The position numbers and the translations under genes were made by a program. This document shows positions 49,929-58,178 of a stretch of 64,000 nucleotides of DNA, piece after piece; position 1 is the stretch's first letter; each line of letters starts with the position of its first letter. The notes beneath the pieces were generated by a model. The model was not told where the DNA came from and did no database searches. It saw only the letters and a list, made by a program, of their open reading frames with translations. Source of the DNA: Streptomyces sp. R302 (GTDB taxonomy: Bacteria; Actinomycetota; Actinomycetes; Streptomycetales; Streptomycetaceae); assembly GCF_012927245.1 (NCBI RefSeq), contig NZ_JABBGE010000007.1:372001-436000 (forward strand), written 5' to 3'.

Positions 49929-50708
49929 TCAGCTCCGGAGGTACGAGGCCCCATTGAGGTCCAGGATCGTGCCGGAGGCCCATTCGGCGGCGGGCGAGGC
50001 GAGCCAGAGCACCGCGGCCGCGATCTCGTCCGGGTCCGCGACCCGGCCGAAGGGGCTCTGGGCACGGATCGCGTCGCCCTCGGCTCCGGTGAGGCGGGGC
50101 GCGACCCGCTCCGTGGCGAAGAAGCCGGGGGCGACCGAGGCGACGCCGATGCCGTGCGGCCCGAGGGAGACGGCGAGGGACTGGCCGAGGGCGTGCACGG
50201 CGGCCTTGGTCGCGCCGTAGGCGGGGTGGTCGGGCTCGCCCCGGAAGGCTCCCCGGGAGCCGATGTTGACGATCCGGCCGGGTGTCCCCCGGTCGATCAG
50301 CCGGCGGGCGACGAGGTGGCTCAGGTTGGCCGTGGCGAGCAGGTTCACGGAGACGTGCCGCTGCCAGAGCGCCGCCCACTCCTCGTACGGGGTCTCCGCG
50401 AGGGGGTGCAGGAGGTTCACGGCGGCGTTGTTCACGAGGACGTCGATGCCGCCGCCGGCCGCGCCGAGGGCCTCCGCCGCCTCGTCGACGACCCGGGCCG
50501 CGTCCGCGGGGTCCGCGAGGTCGCCGCCGACCAGGACGTGGCCGCTCCCCTCCAGGGAGGCGAGGGTGGCGCGGGCCTCGTCGGCGCGGGTGCCGTAGTG
50601 GACGGCGACCCGGTCGCCGTTGGCCGCGAACGCCCGGGCGACCGCCCGGCCGAGCCCTCGGGAGGCGCCGCTGACGAGGACGCCGCGGCCGGATTCGGGG
50701 AGCTTCAC
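49929..50708 (-). CDS. SDR-family oxidoreductase
   Basis: A 259-residue short-chain dehydrogenase/reductase. SGASRGLGRAVARAFA is the NADP-binding glycine motif, VLVNNAAVN the stabilising NNAG-type motif, NIGSRGAFRGEPDHPAYGATKAAV carries catalytic Ser and Tyr-x3-Lys, and VASVAPGFFATERV the PG motif. It is a classical SDR, possibly a 3-oxoacyl-ACP reductase-like enzyme; substrate unknown. GTG 50708 with GGAAGG upstream; longer starts at 50759 overlap the divergent promoter. Confidence 0.93.
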   Translation of the reverse strand: MKLPESGRGVLVSGASRGLGRAVARAFAANGDRVAVHYGTRADEARATLASLEGSGHVLVGGDLADPADAARVVDEAAEALGAAGGGIDVLVNNAAVNLLHPLAETPYEEWAALWQRHVSVNLLATANLSHLVARRLIDRGTPGRIVNIGSRGAFRGEPDHPAYGATKAAVHALGQSLAVSLGPHGIGVASVAPGFFATERVAPRLTGAEGDAIRAQSPFGRVADPDEIAAAVLWLASPAAEWASGTILDLNGASYLRS

Positions 50709-50858
50709 AGGGGACCTTCCAGGTGGGGGACATACCGCACGGACCAGACGGACCGTCATTCTGCCGATACGGCACAGGGCATGGACCCGACGCGGAATCA
50801 GCGACTGTCATTTGGAAGGGTTTGTGTCACTCCGGATACCGATCCGATCAGGGTGAGT

Positions 50859-50887
50859 TTCGAACCGATCAACAACGCATCTATAGT
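50859..50887 (+). promoter_or_regulatory. Candidate promoter of conservon 3
   Basis: TTCGAA (50859-50864), 17 bp, TATAGT (50882-50887), about 40 bp before the cvnA ATG at 50936. It is close in sequence and spacing to the conservon 2 candidate (TTCGAT-N17-TATAGG). Confidence 0.6.
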
Positions 50888-50935
50888 GCGGTCGTTCCGA
50901 ACGTCCCCTGTGCTTGCCTCTCGAGAGTCCGGTTG

Positions 50936-52483
50936 ATGTCGGCGTCGCCCACCCCGTTCCGCCCTGCCCTGATCACCTCGCTGCTGACCCTCGCCGCGGG
51001 CGGTGCGCTCACCGCCGCCGCGACGAGCGCCGCACCGGCCGAAGTCCGGTCCTCGCTGGCCTGGTTCGCGGCCTGCGGCGTGCTGCTGCTCGCGGCCGCC
51101 GCCTTCGCCGTCACCTGGTACGCGCGCACCGCCCGCGGACTCGCCCGGCAGACCGAGCGACTGACCGCGCAGGTCGCCTCCCAGGACACCTACGCCGCCC
51201 AGCGCCAGGCCGCCGCCGAGCGCGAGGCCGCGGCCCTGAAGGAGCGTCACGAGGCCCAGGCCGCGGCGGAGACGGCCGCCCACGCGGCCCGCGCCGACGA
51301 GCTGGCGCGCGCCCAGCGGGCCGAGGCCGAGCGGCTCGCCGCCCGTCACGCGGCCGCGGTCGCCGGCCTGGAGCAGCGGCTGCGCCGCGCCGAGTCCGCC
51401 CGCTCCGCCGCCCTCGCCGCCGCCGCCAACGCGGCCGGCCGCATGCAGGCGCTGGCCACGAGCATGATGGCCGACCTGCGGGAGATGGAGCACCGGCACG
51501 CCGACGAGGACGTCCTCGCCGACCTCCTCCACCTCGACCACCGCACCGCGCAGGCGGGCCGCCTGGCCGACTCCGTCGCCGTGCTCACCGGCGCCCGGTC
51601 CGGCCGCCGCTGGGCCCGGCCCATCGTCATGGAGTCGATCCTGCGCGGCGCCATGGGCCGCATCGCCGGGTACCAGCGGGTCCGGCTGCACTCCAAGTGC
51701 GAGGCGGCCGTCGCCGGGCACGCCGCCGAGGGCGTGATGCACGCGCTCGCCGAACTCCTCGACAACGCCGCGAACTTCTCCCCGCCGAGCGCCGAGGTCC
51801 ACGTCTACGTGGAGGAGGTCCCGGCCGGTGTCGTCGTCACCGTCGAGGACAGCGGTCTGACCATGAGCGACGTCCAGCTGCGGCGCGCCGAGGCCGCCGT
51901 CGACGCGAGCACCCAGGACCTGGCGGGCCTCTCCGGCACCCGCCTCGGCCTCCACGTCGTCGGCCGGCTGGCCCGCAAGCACAACCTGTCGGTCTCCTTC
52001 CGGCCCTCCGCCCGCGGCGGCACCGGCGTCGTCCTGATGATCCCCCAGGAGATCGTCAGCCGCGGTGCCGAGACGGCGGCGCAGACCGCCAGGGCCGCCG
52101 CGCCGCTCCCCGTGCCCGCCCCCCGCACCGCCCCCGACGCCACGCCGGCCGCCGCCCCCGAGTCTCCGGCCGTCGGCGACGGCGACGGAGGCGGCGACGG
52201 GACCCTGCTGCCGCGCCGCCGGCGCGGCCGGACCCTCGCCGCCCACCAGGACAGGACCCCGGCCGAGCCGCCCCGCCCGGCCGCGCCCCGCACCGGCGAG
52301 GCGTCCCGCGCCTCGGCCCGCTTCGGCGGCTTCCAGAGCGCCCTGCGCGGCACCGAGCCGAAGCCGGGCGACACCCCCGCCGCGGGCACCCCCACCACGG
52401 GCACCGGCGCACCGGCAGGCCCCTCGGCGGAACCGGCGGCGCCGTCCTCGAACGACCCCCATTCGGAAGGCAATCCGCGATGA
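50936..52483 (+). CDS. cvnA: CvnA, sensor kinase-like protein (conservon 3)
   Basis: A 515-residue protein with two N-terminal helices (ALITSLLTLAAGGALTAAAT, SLAWFAACGVLLLAAAAFAVTW), a long Ala/Glu/Arg coiled coil (~residues 65-165), LLHLDHRTAQAGRLADSVAVLTG, and an ATPase domain (N box HALAELLDNAANFSPPSAE, VEDSGLTMSDVQ as degenerate G box, TRLGLHVVGRLARKH). The G box has D-S-G-L instead of D-x-G-x-G, so ATP binding may be weakened. Pro-rich tail. Start ATG 50936. Confidence 0.94.
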   Translation: MSASPTPFRPALITSLLTLAAGGALTAAATSAAPAEVRSSLAWFAACGVLLLAAAAFAVTWYARTARGLARQTERLTAQVASQDTYAAQRQAAAEREAAALKERHEAQAAAETAAHAARADELARAQRAEAERLAARHAAAVAGLEQRLRRAESARSAALAAAANAAGRMQALATSMMADLREMEHRHADEDVLADLLHLDHRTAQAGRLADSVAVLTGARSGRRWARPIVMESILRGAMGRIAGYQRVRLHSKCEAAVAGHAAEGVMHALAELLDNAANFSPPSAEVHVYVEEVPAGVVVTVEDSGLTMSDVQLRRAEAAVDASTQDLAGLSGTRLGLHVVGRLARKHNLSVSFRPSARGGTGVVLMIPQEIVSRGAETAAQTARAAAPLPVPAPRTAPDATPAAAPESPAVGDGDGGGDGTLLPRRRRGRTLAAHQDRTPAEPPRPAAPRTGEASRASARFGGFQSALRGTEPKPGDTPAAGTPTTGTGAPAGPSAEPAAPSSNDPHSEGNPR

Positions 52484-52881
52484 CCGGCACGACCACCGAC
52501 GACAAGCTCAGCTGGCTCCTGGAGGGCCTGCTCGAACGGACCCCGGGCACCCGGCACGCCCTGGTGCTCTCCCGGGACGGCCTGAAGCTCTGCCGCACCT
52601 CCGGGCTCTCCGTCGACCAGGCCGACCAGCTCTCCGCCATCGCCGCGGGCATCCAGAGCCTGTCCCACGGCGCGTCCGTGGAGTTCGGCGACGGCACCGG
52701 CGGGGTCCGCTCCGCGATGGCCGAGTTCTACGGCGGGATCCTCTTCATCGTCGAGGCCGGGGAGGGCGCCCACCTCGCGCTTGTCGCCGACGAGGACGCC
52801 GACGCCGGGCTCGTGGGGCACAACATGACCGAGCTGGTCGAGCAGCTGGGCGAGCACCTCGTCGCGAGGCCGCGGGGATGA
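52480..52881 (+). CDS. cvnB: CvnB, roadblock/LC7 protein (conservon 3)
   Basis: A 133-residue roadblock protein (KLSWLLEGLLERTPGTRHALVLSRDGLKL, SVDQADQLSAIAAGIQSLSHGAS, GEGAHLALVADEDADAGLVGHNMTELVEQLGEHL). ATG overlaps the cvnA stop (ATGA, 52480-52483) and its own stop overlaps the cvnC start. It should form a dimer that contacts the CvnD of this operon. Confidence 0.95.
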   Translation: MTGTTTDDKLSWLLEGLLERTPGTRHALVLSRDGLKLCRTSGLSVDQADQLSAIAAGIQSLSHGASVEFGDGTGGVRSAMAEFYGGILFIVEAGEGAHLALVADEDADAGLVGHNMTELVEQLGEHLVARPRG

Positions 52882-53234
52882 GCCGCGTCAGGCCGGGTCG
52901 CGACGACTCCCCCGACCGGCTCTACACCCTGACCGGCGGCCGCAGCAGCTCCGGGTCCACCGCCTTCGACGTGGTCACGCTCGTGGTGGCGGAGAGCGAT
53001 CCGGTGCCCGGCATGCAGTCGGAGCACGCCGCCATCCTGCGGATGTGCCGCTTCCCCACCGCCGTGGTGGAGGTCGCCGCCGGGCTCGGGCTGCCCGTGT
53101 CGATCACCAGGATCCTGCTGGCCGATCTGCACGACACCGGCCGGATCAGCGCGCGGCACCCGCGCCCCGCCTCGTACCGCCTTCCCGATCACGACATCCT
53201 GGAGCAGGTGCTCGTTGGACTCCGCAATCTCTGA
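52878..53234 (+). CDS. cvnC: CvnC, DUF742 protein (conservon 3)
   Basis: A 118-residue DUF742 protein: LYTLTGGRSSSGSTAFDVVTLVVAESDPVPGMQSEHAAILRMC, then AVVEVAAGLGLPVSITRILLADLHDTGRI, ending HDILEQVLVGLRNL. ATG 52878 in ATGA overlap; it shares 20 bp with cvnD, as in the other two conservons. Confidence 0.94.
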   Translation: MSRVRPGRDDSPDRLYTLTGGRSSSGSTAFDVVTLVVAESDPVPGMQSEHAAILRMCRFPTAVVEVAAGLGLPVSITRILLADLHDTGRISARHPRPASYRLPDHDILEQVLVGLRNL

Positions 53235-53844
53235 GCAGCCCCCGGCCCTGAGCAGCACCGCCGACAACGGACTGAAGATCGTCGTCGTCGGCGGCTTCGG
53301 AGTCGGCAAGACGACCCTGGTCCGCTCGGTCAGCGAGATCCGTCCGCTGAACACCGAGGAGACCATGTCGCAGGCGGGCGAGGGCATCGACGACACCGTC
53401 GGCGTCGCCGCCAAGACGGCCACGACGGTCGCCTTCGACTTCGGCCGGATCTCGCTCGACGCGCGCAACGTGCTCTACCTGTTCGGCGCGCCCGGGCAGG
53501 AGCGGTTCTGGTTCCTGTGGGACCGGCTCTTCTCCGGGACGCTCGGGGCGGTCGTCCTCGTCGACACCCGGCGGATCTCGGACTCCTGGTACGCCGTGGA
53601 CCGCCTGGAGCACCACGGCACCCCGTTCGTCGTCGCCTGCAACGACTTCGGCGGGCCCGCGCACACCGCCGCCGAGATCCGCGACGCCCTCGACCTCGCC
53701 GACGAGGTCCCGCTGGTCTTCTGCGACGCCCGGTCCCGGGAGTCCAGCAAGCAGGTCCTCATCGCGCTCGTCGAACACCTGAAGCACGTCGTCGCCGCCG
53801 ACCCCGCGCACGGTCGGCGGCCCGTCCCGGAGCCCGCCCCGTGA
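53215..53844 (+). CDS. cvnD: CvnD, Ras/MglA-like GTPase (conservon 3)
   Basis: A 209-residue GTPase (IVVVGGFGVGKTTLVRSVSEI, TVAFDFGRISLDARNVLYLFGAPGQERFWFLWDRLF, FVVACNDFGGP). The start is a TTG inside cvnC; the position is fixed by comparison with conservon 2, where an ATG stands at the same overlap, and gives MDSAISEQPP. G3 has APGQ where the other two CvnD have TPGQ. Stop overlaps cvnE as GTGA. Confidence 0.94.
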   Translation: MDSAISEQPPALSSTADNGLKIVVVGGFGVGKTTLVRSVSEIRPLNTEETMSQAGEGIDDTVGVAAKTATTVAFDFGRISLDARNVLYLFGAPGQERFWFLWDRLFSGTLGAVVLVDTRRISDSWYAVDRLEHHGTPFVVACNDFGGPAHTAAEIRDALDLADEVPLVFCDARSRESSKQVLIALVEHLKHVVAADPAHGRRPVPEPAP

Positions 53845-55070
53845 ACCCTGCCGAGCCCGCGCCGGTCCCGCTGAGCGGGCCGCGCTTCCACACCGACCCG
53901 GTCGAGCTGTACCGGCGCATCCGGCGGGACCACGGGGCGGTCGCCCCGGTCGTCCTCGACGGCGACGTGCCCGCCTGGCTGGTCCTCGGCTACCGCGAGC
54001 TGCACCAGGTCACCAGCGACCCGGTGCTCTTCTCGCGCGACTCCGAGCTGTGGAACCAGTGGGACGCGGTCCCCGCCGACTGGCCGCTGCTGCCCATGAT
54101 CGGCCGCAGGCAGCCGTCGATCCTGTACACGGTGGGCGAGCGCCACCGCGAGCGGGCGGAGGTGATCTCGTCCGCCCTCGAGTCCGTCGACCCGTTCGAA
54201 CTGCGGCGGCGTGCCGAGCGGTTCGCCGACGAGCTCATCGACGGGCTGTGCGGCAAGGGCGAGTGCGACATCATCGCCGAGTACGCCATGCTCCTTCCGG
54301 TCCGGGTGCTCGCCAGCGTCTACGGCTTCGCCGACGAGCAGGGCCCGGGCCTCGTGACCGCCATGAACGACATGATCAACGGCGGTCCCGGCGCGCTGGC
54401 CGGGCAGCGGCACCTCGCCGAGTCGATGGTGGCGCTGCTCACCGCCAAGGCGGCGGCGCCCGGGGACGACGTCGCCTCGCGGATGCTCGGCAACACCGCC
54501 GGATTCACCGTCGAGGAGGTCGCCCAGGACCTCATGGTGATGATGGCCGCCGGCCACCAGCCGACCGCCGACTGGATCGGGAACTCGCTGCGCCTGATGC
54601 TGACCGACGACCGCTTCGCCGCCTCGCTCTCCGGCGGCCGGCACAGCGTCGGCGAGGCGATGAACGAGGTGCTGTGGGAGGACACGCCCACGCAGAACGT
54701 CGCCGGCCGCTGGGCCTCGCGCGACACGAACCTCGGCGGGCGGCACATCGCCCGCGGCGACCTGGTGCTGCTCGGGCTCGCCGCCGCCAACGCCGACCCG
54801 CACGTCCGGGCCGACGCCGGCGCCCTCACCGGCGGCAACAACGCGCACCTCTCCTTCGGCCACGGCGAGCACCGCTGCCCGTTCCCCGCGCAGGAGGTCG
54901 CCGAGACCGTCGCCAGGACCGGCATCGAGGTGCTGCTCGACCGGCTGCCGGACGTCGACCTCGCCGTCGCCGAGACGTCCCTGACACGTCGCCCCTCCCC
55001 CTGGCTGCGCGGCCTCACCGCGCTGCCGGTGACGTACACCCCGACCCCCGCCCTTGGAGGGACCGCATGA
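53841..55070 (+). CDS. cvnE: CvnE, ExxR-less cytochrome P450 (CYP157-like)
   Basis: A 409-residue P450. Haem loop SFGHGEHRCPFPAQE with Cys346 (CPF in place of the usual CxG). The K-helix reads NEVLWEDTP: Glu276 is present but the ExxR Arg is Trp279. The I-helix has MAAGHQPTADWIG, in which the acid of the A-G-x-D/E-T proton relay is replaced by Gln-Pro. All three departures together indicate a P450 with altered or lost oxygen chemistry, as in the CYP157 family. It is followed by a normal CYP154-like partner. Confidence 0.92.
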   Translation: MNPAEPAPVPLSGPRFHTDPVELYRRIRRDHGAVAPVVLDGDVPAWLVLGYRELHQVTSDPVLFSRDSELWNQWDAVPADWPLLPMIGRRQPSILYTVGERHRERAEVISSALESVDPFELRRRAERFADELIDGLCGKGECDIIAEYAMLLPVRVLASVYGFADEQGPGLVTAMNDMINGGPGALAGQRHLAESMVALLTAKAAAPGDDVASRMLGNTAGFTVEEVAQDLMVMMAAGHQPTADWIGNSLRLMLTDDRFAASLSGGRHSVGEAMNEVLWEDTPTQNVAGRWASRDTNLGGRHIARGDLVLLGLAAANADPHVRADAGALTGGNNAHLSFGHGEHRCPFPAQEVAETVARTGIEVLLDRLPDVDLAVAETSLTRRPSPWLRGLTALPVTYTPTPALGGTA

Positions 55071-56305
55071 CCTGCCCCATCGACCACACCGCGGGCGGCG
55101 AGCCCGTCGTCCTCGACCCGTTCGTGACAGACCTCGACGGCGAGAGCGCCCGGCTCCGCGCGGCGGGCCCGCTGGCCCGCGTGGTCCTGCCCGGCGGCGT
55201 GCCCTGCTACGCCGTCACCCGGCACGACGAGGCCCGGGCGCTCCTCACCGACGCCCGGCTCGTCAAGGACATCGAGCAGTGGGGGGCCTGGCAGCGCGGC
55301 GAGATACCGCTCGACTGGCCGCTGATCGGCCTCGCCAACCCGGGCAGGTCGATGCTGACGGTGGACGGCGAGGAGCACCGGCGGCTGCGCACGCTGGTCG
55401 CCCAGGCGCTCACCGCACGCCGGGTGGAGCGGCTGCGGGCCGGCATCGAGGCGCTGACGACGGGGCTGCTCGACCGGCTCGCGGAGCGCCCGGCGGGCGA
55501 GACGGTGGACCTGAAGGCGGAGTTCGCCTACCCGCTGCCGATGAACGTGGTCGGCGAGCTGATGGGCGTGGACGCGGCGGACCACCCGCGGATGAAGGCG
55601 CTGTTCGAGAAGTTCTTCTCGACGCAGACGCCGCCGGAGGAGGTGCCGCAGATGATGGCGGACCTCGGGACGCTCTTCGCCGGGATCGTGGCGGGCAAGC
55701 AGGAGTCGCCCGGCGACGACCTGACGAGCGCGCTGATCGAGGCCTCGGAGGGCGGCGACCGGCTGACCACCGAGGAGATCACCAACACCCTCCAGCTGAT
55801 GGTCGCGGCCGGCCACGAGACGACGATCAGCCTCATCGTGAACGCCGTGGTCGCCCTGGAGACCCACCCGGAGCAGCGTGCCCTGGTGCTCAAGGGCGAG
55901 GTGCCGTGGGAGAACGTGATCGAGGAGACCCTGCGCTGGTCGACGCCCACCTCGCACGTGCTGATCCGCTTCGCGAGCGAGGACATCCAGGTCGGCGACC
56001 GGGTCCTGCCGAAGGGCGAGGGGCTGATCGTGTCGCACGGCGCGATCGGCCGGGACGAGCTCCGGCACGGTCCGACGGCGGGCGACTTCGACGTCACCCG
56101 CGAGTCGATCCGGCACATCGCCTTCGGCCACGGCCCGCACGTCTGCCCGGGCGCGGCGCTCTCCCGCCTGGAGGCCTCGGTGGCGCTCCCGGCGCTGTAC
56201 GCCCGCTTCCCCGGGCTGCGGCTGGCCGTGCCGCGCGAGGAGCTGCGGAACAAGCCGGTCGTCACGCAGAACGACCTCTTCGAGCTCCCGGTCGTCCTCG
56301 CCTGA
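55067..56305 (+). CDS. Cytochrome P450 (CYP154-like), partner of CvnE
   Basis: A 412-residue P450 with all expected motifs: I-helix VAAGHETTISL, E287-T-L-R290 in IEETLRW, and haem loop AFGHGPHVCPGAALSRLE with Cys360. In Streptomyces, CYP154 genes usually follow CYP157 genes in conservons, and this ATGA overlap (55067-55070) fits. The substrate is unknown; CYP154 members accept macrocyclic or steroid compounds. Transcription ends at the hairpin at 56322-56359. Confidence 0.93.
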   Translation: MTCPIDHTAGGEPVVLDPFVTDLDGESARLRAAGPLARVVLPGGVPCYAVTRHDEARALLTDARLVKDIEQWGAWQRGEIPLDWPLIGLANPGRSMLTVDGEEHRRLRTLVAQALTARRVERLRAGIEALTTGLLDRLAERPAGETVDLKAEFAYPLPMNVVGELMGVDAADHPRMKALFEKFFSTQTPPEEVPQMMADLGTLFAGIVAGKQESPGDDLTSALIEASEGGDRLTTEEITNTLQLMVAAGHETTISLIVNAVVALETHPEQRALVLKGEVPWENVIEETLRWSTPTSHVLIRFASEDIQVGDRVLPKGEGLIVSHGAIGRDELRHGPTAGDFDVTRESIRHIAFGHGPHVCPGAALSRLEASVALPALYARFPGLRLAVPREELRNKPVVTQNDLFELPVVLA

Positions 56306-56321
56306 CGCCGAACGCCCGTGC

Positions 56322-56359
56322 CGCGGTGGCCCGTTCCCCTCGGGGAGCGGGCCACCGCG
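56322..56359 (+). terminator. Strong hairpin after conservon 3
   Basis: CGCGGTGGCCCGTTCCCC (56322-56339) pairs with GGGGAGCGGGCCACCGCG (56342-56359), 18 bp with one G-T wobble and a tight TC-closed loop, followed by a short T patch. It is 17 bp after the P450 stop. Confidence 0.85.
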
Positions 56360-56387
56360 CGTTTCCACACCCTCCCCTCTGCAAGTT

Positions 56388-56405
56388 TCCGCAAGATCTT
56401 GCGGA
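56388..56405. promoter_or_regulatory. 18-bp perfect palindrome upstream of the PfkB gene
   Basis: TCCGCAAGATCTTGCGGA is a perfect palindrome, with an additional half-site GCAAG at 56381-56385, 53 bp before the kinase ATG. The CTTGC/GCAAG half-sites resemble operators of LacI-type sugar regulators in Streptomyces (established type, not this site). Confidence 0.6.
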
Positions 56406-56458
56406 GCCGGAGGCGGGGCTGGTTGACTCGCCCGGGATCCGCGAGCGAGAGGGGAAGC

Positions 56459-57370
56459 ATGAGCCACGCGTACGACGTCCTCGTCCTGGGAGGGGCGGGC
56501 GTCGACACCATCGTGTACGTCCCCGAGCTCCCGCTCCCGTACGCGGACAGCTACATGATCCGCCCCGGCATCGAGGCCCGCGCGGGCCAGACCGGCGACT
56601 TCGTGGCGCTCGGCGTCAGCTCCCTGGGCCTGCGCACCCACCACGTCGACCTGCTCGGCGACGACCACGCCGGAGACCTGGTCCGCGCCTTCCACCGCGA
56701 CCGGGGCATCGACTTCACGGAGGTCCCGCAGCCCGGCGGCACCAAACGGGCCGTCAACCTCGTGAGCCCCGACGGCCGCCGGCTCTCCCTCTACGACGAC
56801 AGCCGCTCCCGGGAGTCCGACCGCCTCCCGGAGGACCTGGTCCGCAAGCTCGCCGCGGCCAGCCGGCACGCCCACGTGTCGATCACGTACCCCTGCGCCT
56901 TCACCCTGCCGCTGCTGCGCGAGGCGGGCCTCACCGTCTCGACGGACCTGCACGACTGGGACGGCGAGAACCCGTACCACGAGCCGTTCGCGTACGGCTC
57001 CGAGGTCGTCTTCGTCTCGACGACGGCGCTGCCCGACCCGGCGGCGGCGATGCGGCGGATCCTGGAGCGCGGCCGGGCGGAGGTGGTCGTGGCCACGGCC
57101 GGCGCGGAGGGCTCGTACCTGCTGACGCGCGCGGGCGGCGAGCCGCTGCACGTCCCGGCGGTCGCCCCGCGCGGCCCGGTCGTCGACTCCAACGGCGCGG
57201 GCGACGCCTACGCGGCCGGTTTCCTCTTCGGCCGGCTCACCGGCGAACCCCCGGAACGCTGCGCCCTGTACGGGGCGGTGGCCGGGGCCCACGCCTGTAC
57301 GGTCCCCGCCACCACGAGCGACGCGATCGACCGGGCGACGCTGCTCGCCGAGGTCGCGGCCCTCAGCTGA
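56459..57370 (+). CDS. PfkB-family carbohydrate kinase
   Basis: A 303-residue ribokinase-fold kinase. VLVLGGAGVDTIVYVPELPLP at the N-terminus, GLRTHHVDLLGDDHAGDLVRAFHRDRGIDFTEV, VVVATAGAEGSYLLT, and the signature VDSNGAGDAYAAGFLFGRL with DTxGAGD appearing as DSNGAGD (catalytic Asp). It phosphorylates a sugar or nucleoside; the substrate is unknown. Start ATG 56459 with GAGAGGGGAAG upstream. It overlaps the convergent CbiZ gene by 8 bp. Confidence 0.92.
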   Translation: MSHAYDVLVLGGAGVDTIVYVPELPLPYADSYMIRPGIEARAGQTGDFVALGVSSLGLRTHHVDLLGDDHAGDLVRAFHRDRGIDFTEVPQPGGTKRAVNLVSPDGRRLSLYDDSRSRESDRLPEDLVRKLAAASRHAHVSITYPCAFTLPLLREAGLTVSTDLHDWDGENPYHEPFAYGSEVVFVSTTALPDPAAAMRRILERGRAEVVVATAGAEGSYLLTRAGGEPLHVPAVAPRGPVVDSNGAGDAYAAGFLFGRLTGEPPERCALYGAVAGAHACTVPATTSDAIDRATLLAEVAALS

Positions 57371-58061
57371 CGCCGGGTGCGGGCAGCGCGGCGCCGACGG
57401 CCGCGTGGACGGCCCGGGCGAGCCGGGCGCCCCAGAGCGAGCGGGGGCCCGCGAAGGGTTCGGCGGGGCCGCCGGGCCGGGGTGCGCGGGCGAGGACGCA
57501 GACCGCGTCGGTCGGGGTCCCCGAGCAGTCGTGGCCGGCGTCGAGCAGCGCCTGCACCTTCGCCTCGGTGGCGGTGGCCACCGCGTTGACGAGGGCGGCG
57601 TCGGTGAGCGGCGCGGGCACGGTGACGACGATGTTGATCGTGCCGGGGGCCTGGGGTCCGGGGACCCCCGCTCCCGGTGCCGCCGCCCAGCCGCGTACCT
57701 CTATGCCGGCGGTGGCGACCGCGTCGACGCCGCCGTCGGCGGCGGTCCCGCGCCGGGTGACCTCGGCGGCGGTCATCAGGCCGACGCCGGGCCCCTGCAG
57801 TCCGGCGCGGCGGGCGAGCGCGGCGAGGTGCGCCTCGGGGTCGGTGCGGGTGTAGCCGTGGGCGACCTGGACGTTCATCACCCAGGCCCGTTCCCCGATG
57901 CCGCCGCCGAGGACGGCGCTGCTGACGGCCCGCCAGCCGGGGCCGTGGCGCCAGAGCAGGGCGCCGAGCCGCCGCCCGTCCTCGTCCCGTTCGAGCAGCT
58001 CCGGCGGGGCCGCACGGTTCGGTTCCACCACGACGGTCACTGCCACCCGCTCCTCGCTCAC
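57363..58061 (-). CDS. cbiZ: Adenosylcobinamide amidohydrolase (CbiZ)
   Basis: A 232-residue CbiZ-family protein: WRAVSSAVLGGGIGERAWVMNVQVAHGYTRTDPEAHL, GPGVGLMTAAEV, VATAGIEVRGWAAAP, PGTINIVVTVPAPLTDAALVNAVATATEAKVQALLDAGHDCSGTPTDAVCVLAR, PRSLWGARLARAVHAAV. It hydrolyses the aminopropanol linkage of adenosylcobinamide, salvaging cobinamides to cobyric acid. Other cobalamin genes are absent from the window, and no cobalamin riboswitch is visible in the 117 bp upstream. Confidence 0.93.
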   Translation of the reverse strand: MSEERVAVTVVVEPNRAAPPELLERDEDGRRLGALLWRHGPGWRAVSSAVLGGGIGERAWVMNVQVAHGYTRTDPEAHLAALARRAGLQGPGVGLMTAAEVTRRGTAADGGVDAVATAGIEVRGWAAAPGAGVPGPQAPGTINIVVTVPAPLTDAALVNAVATATEAKVQALLDAGHDCSGTPTDAVCVLARAPRPGGPAEPFAGPRSLWGARLARAVHAAVGAALPAPGVS

Positions 58062-58178
58062 CCGGACGTCCCGGTGATCCTACGGGCCCGACCGTGAGGG
58101 TGAAGAAGCCCGGCGGGGCTCACCACCGGAGCCCCCGGACCCGCCGTCAGGCGCTGACGGACCGTACGGCACCGGCCC

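Noticed and set aside
58062..58178. Cobalamin riboswitch before cbiZ
   Set aside because: The 117-bp gap is too short for the element and no B12-box-like sequence was seen.
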